37,573 bases of DNA. Origin: Pseudomonadota bacterium (GTDB lineage: Bacteria; Pseudomonadota; Gammaproteobacteria; Steroidobacterales; Woeseiaceae). The translations under genes were made by a program, and so were the position numbers. How positions within the stretch are numbered: the stretch's first letter is position 1; every line of letters starts with the position of its first letter. The notes below the pieces were generated by a model. That model was not told where the DNA came from and did not search any database. It was given only the letters and a program-made list of their open reading frames with translations. The stretch is taken from positions 1-37,573 of the forward strand of contig JADFNV010000028.1 of NCBI GenBank assembly GCA_022563195.1. Direction: 5' to 3'. Shown here piece by piece: positions 27,840-36,703 of the stretch.

Positions 27840-28056
27840 TCTTGCAATGATTACAGCGTTATCGAACTCCGCCTAGTCTCGACGTCTTGCTCTGATTTCT
27901 GGATACTTCTCTCCTTTTCTACTCTATATGGGACGTATTACTCACTTGTAGCATATTGAGCCGGATATTGAATAACAGGCATTCCCGTATTGGGTGGCAA
28001 ATTGCTTTTGACAAAGCCAGCATCCCAATCGTTTTGAAGGCAGGCAGCGATGTTTG

Positions 28057-29304
28057 ATGAGTAAGAACTTGTTCCGACGAGAATCGATTGACGCCAAGAG
28101 CAACCGTTTCGAGTCCAATTCGAAAATCGTGTCCTCCATAGGATTTTTGACTTACTTATTGTTCATCGCCATCGTCGCAATATCCGTGGTCCTGTTCGTC
28201 TTTTTCGGCAAATACTCCCCAAAAGACACCGTACAAGGCTACGTTACCACCACCGTGGGTGACGTAGAGGTCTATTCTCACAGCGACGGCACGATCCTTG
28301 CTTTAAAAGTTGCAGAAGGTGACCTGGTCGTTGCAGGCCAGGAGCTGATGAAGCTGAGTACGTCCAGGGCGATCGGTCAATCTGCGTTAACTCGAAAGGA
28401 AATTATATCTTCGCTTCGTTCTGAACTGGCAGATTTGACGATTCAGACACAACGCGAAGGTGACGCGTTCGGGCTTCAGGTACAGGGCGTCAACGAAGAG
28501 ATTGAATCGCTACGTAATCGACTAACGATGCTGACCAGGCAGCGCGATGTGCTTGGCTATGGTCTGGAACTGACTGAAAAAAACTTGACGCGCTTGACGG
28601 CACTCGATGCTGCCGAATTAGTTTCGCGGAAGGTTCAGGATCAGGCGCGCGCTGCGACCATTGAGTTCCAACTTCGAATGCATGACCTGGATCTGTCGAT
28701 CGACACCATTCAATCAGAGATCCGTCACAATCAACAGTTGCTGTTGGAGATTCCTGTTCGTCGTGACGCTCGCGCCGCCGAAATGCGGGCCAGGTCCCAC
28801 CGGCTCTCCATTGAAATTGCCGAGGGCATGGGGCGCGACGAGCAACGCGTACTCGCTCCATCCACGGGTGTGGTCTCCGGATTGCTGGTCCGAGAAGGCC
28901 AGACAGTGACGATGAACAACCCGCTGCTCAATATCGTTCCTGAATACGGTGAGTTTTATATCGAGCTCCTGATTCCAACCCGGACTATTGCCTTTATTCA
29001 ACCCGGTGCCACCGTCAGGATCAGGTTTGATGCTTATCCATACCAGAAGTTCGGCACCTATGATGGTGTGGTAGCCAGCATTTCGCGAACGACGGTTCTC
29101 CCAACGGACAAACGATTTCGCGTCACGATTACGGAGCCTGTTTATCTGGCCACTGTGCAGATTCGGCGTCAGGCAGTGAGCGCCCATGGGGAGCGTCACG
29201 GTCTGCAGTCAGGGATGACCCTCACCGCAGATATATTGCGCGATGAACGTCGGCTCATCGAATGGTTATTCGACCCATTGATCAGCGCGGCGCAGAGACT
29301 ATGA
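28057..29304 (+). CDS. HlyD-family periplasmic adaptor of a type I/peptide exporter
   Basis: A 415-residue membrane-fusion protein. A single membrane helix lies near residues 29-51 (FLTYLLFIAIVAISVVLFVFF), then a lipoyl half-motif (VYSHSDGTILALKVAEGDLVVAGQELM), a long coiled-coil hairpin (about 105-255), the second lipoyl half (VLAPSTGVVSGLLVREGQTV) and a beta-barrel domain (FYIELLIPTR, GATVRIRFDAYPY). ATG 28057 is preferred over the TTG one codon before it. Its stop overlaps the start of the peptidase-ABC gene (ATGA), so the two are coupled and surely work together. It would link the ABC exporter to an outer-membrane channel of the TolC type, which is not in this window. Confidence 0.92.
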   Translation: MSKNLFRRESIDAKSNRFESNSKIVSSIGFLTYLLFIAIVAISVVLFVFFGKYSPKDTVQGYVTTTVGDVEVYSHSDGTILALKVAEGDLVVAGQELMKLSTSRAIGQSALTRKEIISSLRSELADLTIQTQREGDAFGLQVQGVNEEIESLRNRLTMLTRQRDVLGYGLELTEKNLTRLTALDAAELVSRKVQDQARAATIEFQLRMHDLDLSIDTIQSEIRHNQQLLLEIPVRRDARAAEMRARSHRLSIEIAEGMGRDEQRVLAPSTGVVSGLLVREGQTVTMNNPLLNIVPEYGEFYIELLIPTRTIAFIQPGATVRIRFDAYPYQKFGTYDGVVASISRTTVLPTDKRFRVTITEPVYLATVQIRRQAVSAHGERHGLQSGMTLTADILRDERRLIEWLFDPLISAAQRL

Positions 29305-31418
29305 CGCCAGCCTCCTTGTTGAATCTGCGATTCTATCGCCGCACTCGACTACGGATTCAGTATCAAACCACGGCAGCCGAATGCGGTCTCGCCTGCCTGG
29401 CGATGATACTCACCTATCATGGCAAACGGACTGACCTGTCCGCCTTGAGGCAAATGTGGCCGATCTCGATGAAAGGCATGACTTTCGCGCAGTTGATCGA
29501 GACGGCCGACAGTCTGGGATTATCATCGAGGCCGCTGAGACTGGAACTGAATGACCTCAAGGATCTTCGGGTTCCCTGCATTCTCCATTGGGGCCTGGAT
29601 CACTTCGTAGTGCTCGAGCATGCTAATGCCCGTTACGCAGTAATATTCGATCCGGCGATCGGCAGGAAAAAGCTCACGACCGCCGAGGTATCGAAGATGT
29701 TTACGGGCGCAGCACTGGAGTTGACGCCAACCAGTACGTTTAGCAGCGCACCGGCCAGGAGCACGCTGTCTCTTTGGCGATTCTTTGAAAATTCCAAAGG
29801 CATTGGTCGTGCGCTCCTGCAGCTTCTGGCGCTCTCAGTCGCCCTGCAGGTATTTACCTTAGTGACGCCGTTCTACTCGCAGCTGGTCATAGACGACATC
29901 GTCTTGAGTGGTGACGTTGACCTGTTGTTGATCGCGACAGTCGGTTTTGGCGGACTGGCCTGTTTCATCGCGATTACCACAGGATTCCGCTCATGGATGA
30001 TCATATACCTGTCATCGATACTCAGTTTCAGTTGGTCATCGGGACTGTTTCGACACTTGATGCGACTGCCCTACGATTTCTTTGAAAAACGACACATTGG
30101 AGATATTCAATCCAGATTCGGGTCCTTGAACGCGATTCGCGATCTTTTTACAACACAAGTCGTGGAAGCGGTTATAGATGGAATAATGGCAGTGACCACG
30201 GCGATCGTCATGTTCTTGTATAGCCCTATGCTCGCCAGCATTGTTGTCATGTCGGTCGTTTTCTACCTGACTATTCGGTGGATGCTATTTGTTCCAATGC
30301 GCGCCGCCTCTCTCGAAGCCATCGTACAAATGGCGGCGCGAGATTCTTTTTTTCTGGAAACAATACGCGGCGTATTGGCCATCAAGAATTTTGGTAACGA
30401 GTCATTCCGCAGGCTGGGATTTGAAAATCGAGTGGCGGGCGGAATTTCTGCAACGGCCGACGCTGGGAGACTTCGCGTCTGGGGCGAAGTATTGAGTGGC
30501 TTGGTGTTTGGAGTTCAGAACGTCCTCTTGATCGGCCTTGCAGCTCGAGAAATCATTGCTGGCAACTTTACGATCGGAATGATGATCGCTTTTTTAGCTT
30601 ACAAGGTACATTTCGTGGCGCGCTCTGCAGGTCTGGTCGACAAACTGTTCCAGTTTCGGCTTGCACGAATACACCTGGACCGACTGGAGGACATAATCGA
30701 AGCGCGACCGGAGAGCTTACTCGAATCGGAAACTTGCGTGAATGTCTCAGGGAGCCAAGCACTGTCCGGTCGAATTGAATCTCGTGACATTTGGTATCGA
30801 TACGGATTGAACGAACCGTTCGTAATTTGCGGGCGAAACTTTCGAATTGAAGCTGGTGAACATGTTGTCATTACCGGTCCTTCAGGCGTTGGCAAAAGCA
30901 CACTTTTGAAAATACTGATAGGACTGACAACTCCCGAAAAGGGGAATGTACTCATCGATGGCAAGCCACTAACTTCACTGGATCTGCGCGTATACAGGCA
31001 ACAGATCGGCGTCGTGATGCAAAATGACTTTTTGCTTAGCGGTACCTTACTGGACAATATCGCGTTCTTCTCCGCAAATCCTGACAACAACAAGGCGGAA
31101 GAATGCTGTCGAATTGCAGGGATACATGCGGAGATCGTGGGGATGCCGATGGGGTACTTCACGCTCGTTGGAGACATGGGCGATGTATTGTCCGGTGGAC
31201 AAAAGCAGCGAATCCTCCTTGCGCGAGCTCTGTACAGAGACCCGAAAATACTTTTCCTGGACGAGGCAACGAGTCACCTGGATTCTATCCACGAAAATCA
31301 CCTGGTCAGGGGGATTTCCAGCTTAAACATCACGCGTGTGGTCATCGCACACCGGCAGGAAACCATCCGGCACGCAGACAGGATTATTGATCTAGGGAAC
31401 AATAATGAAGGTGCTTGA
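29301..31418 (+). CDS. C39-peptidase-containing ABC exporter for double-glycine leader peptides
   Basis: A 705-residue bacteriocin/colicin V-type transporter. The N-terminal C39 peptidase has Gln22, Cys28 (QTTAAECGLACL), His101 (WGLDHFVVL) and Asp117 (IFDPAIG), a complete cysteine-protease set. A six-helix membrane domain covers about 155-450. The ATPase has Walker A GPSGVGKST near 525, signature LSGGQ near 629, Walker B ILFLDEAT and switch His in VIAHRQET. Such proteins cut precursors after Gly-Gly and export the mature peptide with an HlyD adaptor and TolC. ATG 29301 overlaps the HlyD stop; ATG 29262 would overlap too far. Cargo unknown. Confidence 0.93.
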   Translation: MTPASLLNLRFYRRTRLRIQYQTTAAECGLACLAMILTYHGKRTDLSALRQMWPISMKGMTFAQLIETADSLGLSSRPLRLELNDLKDLRVPCILHWGLDHFVVLEHANARYAVIFDPAIGRKKLTTAEVSKMFTGAALELTPTSTFSSAPARSTLSLWRFFENSKGIGRALLQLLALSVALQVFTLVTPFYSQLVIDDIVLSGDVDLLLIATVGFGGLACFIAITTGFRSWMIIYLSSILSFSWSSGLFRHLMRLPYDFFEKRHIGDIQSRFGSLNAIRDLFTTQVVEAVIDGIMAVTTAIVMFLYSPMLASIVVMSVVFYLTIRWMLFVPMRAASLEAIVQMAARDSFFLETIRGVLAIKNFGNESFRRLGFENRVAGGISATADAGRLRVWGEVLSGLVFGVQNVLLIGLAAREIIAGNFTIGMMIAFLAYKVHFVARSAGLVDKLFQFRLARIHLDRLEDIIEARPESLLESETCVNVSGSQALSGRIESRDIWYRYGLNEPFVICGRNFRIEAGEHVVITGPSGVGKSTLLKILIGLTTPEKGNVLIDGKPLTSLDLRVYRQQIGVVMQNDFLLSGTLLDNIAFFSANPDNNKAEECCRIAGIHAEIVGMPMGYFTLVGDMGDVLSGGQKQRILLARALYRDPKILFLDEATSHLDSIHENHLVRGISSLNITRVVIAHRQETIRHADRIIDLGNNNEGA

Positions 31419-31440
31419 TCATCAGCACTTGCGAAGGCGT

Positions 31441-31593
31441 CGACCGGGAAGAACTGGCCACATTATTTCTGCGGCGGGCTAGAGTGCTGCCGAAAAACTC
31501 GATATTCTTAAGCAATGCGGCGTAACGATCGTACCCAACCCATCCGAGTTCGGTGCAACGATGGCGAAGGTTCTCGCGGACGCTGGGGTCTAG
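31441..31593 (+). pseudogene. C-terminal remnant of a malate-CoA/succinyl-CoA ligase alpha subunit
   Basis: Translation in this frame gives GRTGHIISAAG, a TAG at 31480-31482, then SAAEKLDILKQCGVTIVP and NPSEFGATMAKVLADAGV before the natural TAG at 31591. This is the C-terminal end of a SucD/MtkB-type protein (family pattern GHAGAIIS, AAEK, a Val/Thr/Val strand, then a final helix with VL). IISA-G-SAAEK matches malate-CoA ligase alpha (MtkB) better than SucD. At least 80% of the gene is gone and the rest carries an internal stop. It ends 18 bases before the hydroxypyruvate reductase start, so the two were probably an operon. Confidence 0.7.
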
Positions 31594-31611
31594 GGAAGCT
31601 CTGATCTAATC

Positions 31612-32580
31612 ATGGCAAAACCGAGAGTCATCGTTACACGAAAGTGGCCCGCCGAAGTTGAAGCCGAACTCAAGGCGAACTACGACGTACAGCTCAATGA
31701 GCGGGACATCGCCATGACCGCAGATGCTCTGCAAGACGCACTGCGAACGGCGGATGCCTTGCTGCCGACTGTGACTGACCCGATAACAGCTGACGTCCTG
31801 AGTGCTGAGCCGTTGCGAGCAAAGTTCATTGGCAATTTTGGCGTCGGCTACAACAATATCGATATTGACGCGGCCAAAGCTCGTGGCATAACCGTGACCA
31901 ACACGCCGGACGTATTGACGGACTGCACAGCTGACCTTGCGATGACGTTGCTGCTGAGCGCCGCCCGCAGCGCCGGCGAAGGAGAACGTCATGTGCGCAG
32001 CAGGAGCTGGACCGGATGGCGCCCAACGCACATGATCGGTGCGAAAGTCACGGGCCAGACCTTGGGCCTGATCGGCATGGGACGAATTGCCTGTGCGGTT
32101 GCGGAACGAGCACATTTCGGTTTTGGCATGACTATCCTGTTCAGCGATCCGTATCCGCCGCCGGTCGAGGTGACTGCGCGGCTGAATGCCAAAGAATGCA
32201 CAACGGAGAAATTACTCAAAGATGCAGATTTTGTGTCTCTGCACTGTCCTGGCGGCGCCGAGACTTTTCACCTGATCGACACCGCGGAACTAAAGTTGAT
32301 GAAACCTGGGGCAATACTCATCAATTCCGCACGCGGTGACGTTGTAAATAATGAAGCTTTGATCAGTGCACTGCGCAATGGCGAGATTGCGGCGGCCGGA
32401 CTCGATGTGTTCGAAGGCGAGCCGCATATAAACGATGGCTTTCTCGACCTGGAGAACGTCGTGTTGTTACCGCACCTGGGCAGTGCCACCCACAGCACGC
32501 GTATTGCCATGGGTAAGCGCGTGTTGCAAAACCTCAACGCCTACTTGGCAGGAAAAACTCCGCGTGACAAGCTCGTATGA
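31612..32580 (+). CDS. D-2-hydroxyacid dehydrogenase, glyoxylate/hydroxypyruvate reductase type
   Basis: A 322-residue protein with the two-domain D-2-hydroxyacid dehydrogenase fold. The catalytic set is Arg241 (INSARGD), Glu270 (FEGEPHIN) and His288 (LLPHLGSAT). The nucleotide motif is GMGRIA (155-160), with Ala at the third glycine position, and Asp179 after the second strand suggests NAD(H) over NADP(H). FGVGYNNID (76-84) is the substrate-binding loop of glyoxylate/hydroxypyruvate reductases. It reduces glyoxylate to glycolate or hydroxypyruvate to D-glycerate in the cytoplasm. The mtkB-like remnant just upstream suggests that it once belonged to a serine-cycle-type operon. Confidence 0.9.
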   Translation: MAKPRVIVTRKWPAEVEAELKANYDVQLNERDIAMTADALQDALRTADALLPTVTDPITADVLSAEPLRAKFIGNFGVGYNNIDIDAAKARGITVTNTPDVLTDCTADLAMTLLLSAARSAGEGERHVRSRSWTGWRPTHMIGAKVTGQTLGLIGMGRIACAVAERAHFGFGMTILFSDPYPPPVEVTARLNAKECTTEKLLKDADFVSLHCPGGAETFHLIDTAELKLMKPGAILINSARGDVVNNEALISALRNGEIAAAGLDVFEGEPHINDGFLDLENVVLLPHLGSATHSTRIAMGKRVLQNLNAYLAGKTPRDKLV

Positions 32581-32656
32581 ACATACAAAACAACTTTTTG
32601 CCGTTCGTCTATGACCATGACCATTTTGACGCTGTCCTGGGTATCGGCAATATACG

Positions 32657-33010
32657 CTAGCACTCCCGTGCTTGACTGCAAGCAACTATATATGGGTCGG
32701 GCCTGGATGGAGCACCCGGGCTGTCCTGAAGTATTTCTATCCTCTCCTCCTTGCGTTTTTCTAAGTACGCTTGCAGCTCTTCATCACTCATCGAGTATCT
32801 TTTACCCGTAAATTTGTCATCCGAGTTGTAGCATTCAACTACTTTGACTGATGGGAAATCTCGATCATCAACATGCTCATATCGGCTACAGTCAAAACCT
32901 CCTACCAAAAAATGTTCTTCGTCGATGACCACCAGGCTTGGATACAGAGAAGTGCACCCCCAAAAAATAGTAGCCGCTAATGCGACCAATATAGCGTCTA
33001 TCTTTTTCAT
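32657..33010 (-). CDS. Small lipoprotein of unknown function
   Basis: A 117-residue protein with a lipoprotein signal: KK at the start, hydrophobic core AILVALAATIF, and a lipobox ending in Cys19 (FWGC). The mature part is about 98 residues, charged, with four cysteines and a helical, Lys/Glu-rich stretch (YLEKRKEERIEIL). It contains a GG (LVGGFDC), but that is inside the mature protein, so it is not a double-glycine leader. No family recognised. It faces the reductase gene tail to tail. Confidence 0.6.
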   Translation of the reverse strand: MKKIDAILVALAATIFWGCTSLYPSLVVIDEEHFLVGGFDCSRYEHVDDRDFPSVKVVECYNSDDKFTGKRYSMSDEELQAYLEKRKEERIEILQDSPGAPSRPDPYIVACSQAREC

Positions 33011-33049
33011 CAGCCTATAACCTCTCCAACCGGAAAAGGTTTATTGAGC

Positions 33050-33229
33050 TTACTCCCGTTTGCCATCAGTCAATAGCCCCGGTTCAAAGTCAGCTTGTTC
33101 TTTTGGCGGTTTCCCAAGCAACTCATTAGCTTGCAGCAGCAGCTTGTACCATTACACTTTTTGGATCAGTTCAGCGAGCAATTGATTTCGCCTGATCGCC
33201 GCTACTTCAATGGGACAGTAAGTAGCTTA
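33050..33229 (-). other. Possible decayed coding sequence with two in-frame stops
   Basis: On the minus strand one frame reads as protein-like stretches separated only by stops at 33229-33227 and 33154-33152, and ends at a TAA at 33052-33050. The pieces contain PIEVAAIRRNQLLAELIQKV and then LLQANELLGKPPKEQADFEP. Composition and helix-like periodicity look like coding sequence, but I do not recognise the family. It lies between the second TPR gene and the lipoprotein gene on the same strand. Confidence 0.3.
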
Positions 33230-33266
33230 TTGGCGGAATACGCGTCGAGCATTAATACCTCGATTA

Positions 33267-35081
33267 TTATCGGTCGGCCTGCGAATATTTGTCGGCCCAG
33301 TAGTCAAGCTTCATGTCCCTTAATAATCTTATAAAACGTGGATCTGAACGTACTGACAGCGACTTCACTAGAACCCCCATGTAGGGTGCGGTGGGATCAC
33401 CTTTTCGAAAAGCGATTTCATACCAATTAATGGCCTTCTTTACTGCCCCGGCTTGCTCATAGAGTGTCCCGATATTCATTGGTGCTACATGCGTACTTTT
33501 CGAATATTCAACGAGAACCTCAGCCGCGTGGAGCATCGCACCGGAATAGTCCCCATCGACATACGCTTTTTCCAGCGCCAATGCACCAGTTGGATCGCCC
33601 CGGGTAACTCGAAAATGCTTCGCGGCAGCCACAATTGCTTTGTCCTTGTCTCCGAGCACGTGATAGGCCTGCCAGATAACGAGATAGCCAAAACCAAATC
33701 CAGGTGTGGACGCGTGAACGTCCTCTATGACTCTGACAGCTCCGTGGAGATCGTCGATCATGAATAGTTGCGCCCCGTACAGGGCCTGTACAAAGGGATT
33801 TAGCGGGTCGAGTTCCCGTGCCAGACGCATTTGTTCCGTGCCTTCTTTGCCGCGCCCCATCAACGTCAGGTAATGCGCATAGAACATTCGTGCTTCGGCA
33901 TAACTGGGGCTCAGCTCGATTGACCGTCGGAACGCGATACCCCCTTCCTTCCATTTGAATTGCTGCCACGTCATGTGACTGGCATACCCCAAATATGCTT
34001 GAGGCAGTGAATCGTCGAGCTCCAGCGCCTTTATGATCGGCGGCAAACATTGCGCACGAGCTTGATTCGGCGTAATTAGACCGGCTTGGGCTTGAAATCC
34101 GCACAATTTAGATAGACCCCAATGCGCCAAAGCATAGTCGGGATCAATCTCCACGGCCTTTTGATAGTACTGTGTGGCCAGCATCGCATCCTGCGGCGTG
34201 AAGCGCTCGACATGAAACTGGCCCTTCAAGAACGCTTCGTACGCAGCTGGGTTGACGCTTTTGGCGCTCCTCAACTGATCCTGTTCATCTGGAGTAATCG
34301 TAACTTCAACCTGTTCTGCGATGGCTCGCGCGACTTCGCTTTGCAGCAGCATCACATCCTTGACGTTGTTTTCAAAAATCTTCGACCAGATATGCTCGTC
34401 GGTCCTGGCATCCATCAAATTGATGGTAATGCGTACCCGATCGCCTACCCTGAAGATCGATCCCTCGATCAATTTGGCCACGCCCAATTGTGTCGCAATC
34501 TTTGGCAGCGATTCGACCGTATCTCTGTAGCGTATCGTGGAAGTCTTCGACGTTACTTTCAGCGCGCTGATGCGGGACAAACCAGCGATCAAGGCATCCT
34601 GCATTCCCGAGACGAAGTACTGTTGCTCCGGATCTCCCGATAAGTTCTCGAGCGGGAGAACCGCAATCGAATTAGGATCAATGTCGTCGTTGCTGTATTC
34701 AAGTGTAGAAACGGGCCCAGTGTCACGAATACTCGCGGTAAGCTGCAAGGTGATAGTGACGCTGATAACCACCAGTGCACTGAGGATGAAGTAGTCCGCC
34801 CTGCGTAATGACAAATCAATATTGTCAGAAGCATGCGCAGGCGGCGTGCGCGTCAATCCCTCCAGCGTGAGATCGTAATACCACGCGAAGACAATGATTA
34901 ATGGAAACAATAGAATCGCGGCTAACCAAACATAGCGTAAAGCCATATCAGGCACATTGACGGCCGGGAATACCAGGCTTGCTACTTGCACAGCAACCCA
35001 GGCGGCTACTATGTAAATCCCTGCCGCGCGGAAGATCTTTCTGCGCCGCAATTCCGTAACCAGCTGCTGAAGTCGCGTCAT
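33267..35081 (-). CDS. Second membrane-anchored TolB-like/TPR repeat protein
   Basis: A 604-residue paralogue of the protein at 24358-26589: basic start (LRRRKIFRAAGIYIVAAW), two paired membrane helices (about 17-38 and 46-69), a third near 95-113, a TolB-N/FlgO-like domain (IAVLPLENLSGDPEQQYFVSGMQDALIAGL, with EGSIFRVGDRVRITINLMDA), and about six TPR units (for example YYQKAVEIDPDYALAHWGLSKL). ATG 35081 is preferred over GTG 35084. It probably scaffolds complexes at the inner membrane. The promoter lies in the 460-base divergent gap shared with the YecA-like gene. Confidence 0.85.
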   Translation of the reverse strand: MTRLQQLVTELRRRKIFRAAGIYIVAAWVAVQVASLVFPAVNVPDMALRYVWLAAILLFPLIIVFAWYYDLTLEGLTRTPPAHASDNIDLSLRRADYFILSALVVISVTITLQLTASIRDTGPVSTLEYSNDDIDPNSIAVLPLENLSGDPEQQYFVSGMQDALIAGLSRISALKVTSKTSTIRYRDTVESLPKIATQLGVAKLIEGSIFRVGDRVRITINLMDARTDEHIWSKIFENNVKDVMLLQSEVARAIAEQVEVTITPDEQDQLRSAKSVNPAAYEAFLKGQFHVERFTPQDAMLATQYYQKAVEIDPDYALAHWGLSKLCGFQAQAGLITPNQARAQCLPPIIKALELDDSLPQAYLGYASHMTWQQFKWKEGGIAFRRSIELSPSYAEARMFYAHYLTLMGRGKEGTEQMRLARELDPLNPFVQALYGAQLFMIDDLHGAVRVIEDVHASTPGFGFGYLVIWQAYHVLGDKDKAIVAAAKHFRVTRGDPTGALALEKAYVDGDYSGAMLHAAEVLVEYSKSTHVAPMNIGTLYEQAGAVKKAINWYEIAFRKGDPTAPYMGVLVKSLSVRSDPRFIRLLRDMKLDYWADKYSQADR

Positions 35082-35548
35082 CACGCTAGTCTAGTTCATG
35101 ACGACACAACCATGAAGTAATGACTGTAAGTCGGTCCTGAACGGGCCGATAACTTGACTTAATTGGCACGCCCGGACGGACCCGAGCCACCGACCACCTG
35201 GTTCGAAGCACGAAGGGTACTGTAAGTGATTGATCTATACGGCCTAATAGACGGCGTTTGTTGCGATTTCGCCCCACAATGCACAACAATGCACAGCTGA
35301 TGTCGGAAATTTGTCGGAACTACCCTCTCTTAATGCACGCGCTTACGTCACGACATAAGCACCCCAACAACAGCTATTGAGTTGTAAATCCGAAGTCCAC
35401 CAAGATTTCCTGACAACCAGAATCTGAAAGGCAGCTACTGGCGCACACCAGACGTTCGCGGAAGCAGAGTACTGGCCTGGTGAGCGATCGAGCAGTACAT
35501 GTACAATCTAGTCGACAAGGCACCATTGCCACCAGACGAATTAAGCTG
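35082..35548. other. Gene-free divergent gap with short repeats
   Basis: No convincing gene lies between the second TPR gene and the YecA-like gene. Seen here: two near-identical copies of ACAATGCACA close together near 35275-35295, and a degenerate unit beginning GGCAGCTACTGG (35430-35441) that resembles units downstream of the UPF0158 gene. Promoters of the two divergent genes must lie here, but no clear -10/-35 pair was found. Confidence 0.5.
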
Positions 35549-36211
35549 ATGCAAAATATCCGCAAAAAGTTGTCACAGGCCGATATTACGGAATTGATGA
35601 GCTTCCTCATCAGCCCGCAACGCCCGGACGGTACATTGTGCTTCCCGGAACTGCAGGGTTTCTTGTTTGCTGTCGCCAGTTCTCCGGAGATCGTTCAGCC
35701 CTCGGATTGGCTGCCAGTCGTCAGCAACGATGAAGACATAGGCTTCAAAGATCAATCCGAGGCTCAGCGCATCTTAAGTCTGATTATGACTCTGTATAAT
35801 CAGGTTAATAGCGCGGTACTGGAACGCAGTGACGGGATGCCTCCTGGCTGCGAATTCCAGGCGAATATTGAAGCCAACTTCGACGAGGAAGCGGCGGTCT
35901 CACAATGGTCGCGCGGATTCATGCTCGGCCACGACTGGCTAGCGGACCTGTGGGACGAATACGTGCCGGAGATAGTAGACGAAGAATGCGGGTCCAGCGC
36001 CATGGTGCTTTCGTTCTTCGCCACAAGACAACTGGCCGAAGTGTACTACGCTGAGACGACGACTACACCACGCCGTCGCAAACCTAGGATGTCGTTCAGT
36101 GAGTTCGCAGAACTAGTACGTGACCTTTTTCCCGGTGCCCTGTCATCATATGCACACTTGGGTAGGTCCATATCCGAAGTGATAGCAGCGGCCGCGGAAC
36201 CTAAGCACTGA
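35549..36211 (+). CDS. YecA/UPF0149-family protein
   Basis: About 220 residues, all helical. LSQADITELMSFLIS and FPELQGFLFAVASSPEIVQPSDWLPVV match the opening of the YecA/YgfB (UPF0149) domain, and the WSRGFMLGHDWLADLWDEYVPE segment (about residues 118-139) matches its second half. There is no C-terminal SEC-C zinc motif. A GTG at 35480 would add 23 residues, but the family normally starts close to the LSQADI helix, so ATG 35549 is preferred; neither has a clear ribosome-binding site. Function unknown in most bacteria. Confidence 0.8.
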   Translation: MQNIRKKLSQADITELMSFLISPQRPDGTLCFPELQGFLFAVASSPEIVQPSDWLPVVSNDEDIGFKDQSEAQRILSLIMTLYNQVNSAVLERSDGMPPGCEFQANIEANFDEEAAVSQWSRGFMLGHDWLADLWDEYVPEIVDEECGSSAMVLSFFATRQLAEVYYAETTTTPRRRKPRMSFSEFAELVRDLFPGALSSYAHLGRSISEVIAAAAEPKH

Positions 36212-36217
36212 CTCGAA

Positions 36218-36703
36218 TCAGCGTTCGATGCTAAGCCCTTCGGATTCACACCAGTATTCAAGCGCTTTGATTGTATGCTCCTCGCCGTAGGCATACCATT
36301 TTTCGAGCAATTCTCGCCGATGCAGAAGCTCTTTGAATCTTCGATAGGCGCCTTTGCGACGAAATATATTTCGAACGTCGTCGTACTGCTCAGCGAGATA
36401 TTGCGCGGCGAAATCGAGCGCCAGCGTTATGCCGAGATCAAGGTACTGTTTATCGGGAACCAACACGTACTTCCCAACGTCATGGATATCATCCGGAATA
36501 ATATCCTCTTCGTCAGCCATTCCGCCGTCACCAGAAAACCAAAATACTCTCCCGGATTGCCGACAAACGTAGGCTTCATTATCCAGGACGTCGCTTGACA
36601 CCCAATCCACTGCACCCTGTAACTCATCTAGACTAACGTTCGGCATAGTTTGAATAGTACGTTCTATGGGTCGCCGAAAACGAAGATTCTGGAACAATCC
36701 CAT
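36218..36703 (-). CDS. UPF0158-family protein
   Basis: A 161-residue soluble protein. The patterns LDELQGAVDWVSSD, VPDKQYLDLGITLALDFA and AYRRFKELLHRRELLEKWYAYGEEHTIKAL followed by WCESEGL match the UPF0158 family, whose role is unknown. Family members usually begin near VSLDEL, so the ATG at 36646 is as likely as 36703; no ribosome-binding site decides. It ends seven bases from the end of the YecA-like gene, tail to tail. Confidence 0.7.
   Translation of the reverse strand: MGLFQNLRFRRPIERTIQTMPNVSLDELQGAVDWVSSDVLDNEAYVCRQSGRVFWFSGDGGMADEEDIIPDDIHDVGKYVLVPDKQYLDLGITLALDFAAQYLAEQYDDVRNIFRRKGAYRRFKELLHRRELLEKWYAYGEEHTIKALEYWCESEGLSIER

Noticed and set aside
27840..28056. Search for a double-glycine leader peptide before the HlyD gene
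   Set aside because: All frames on both strands are interrupted quickly; no start followed by a leader-like sequence and GG was found.
31405..31482. A 25-codon ATG frame overlapping the end of the peptidase-ABC gene
   Set aside because: It merely reads from the ABC gene's alternative frame into the mtkB-like remnant and has no GG leader, so it is not a cargo peptide.
32611..32811. A 66-codon plus-strand frame opposite the lipoprotein gene
   Set aside because: It overlaps the lipoprotein gene, which has a convincing lipobox; composition is not gene-like.
33095..33334. A 79-codon plus-strand frame at the end of the second TPR gene
   Set aside because: It runs antisense into the TPR gene and has no recognisable features.
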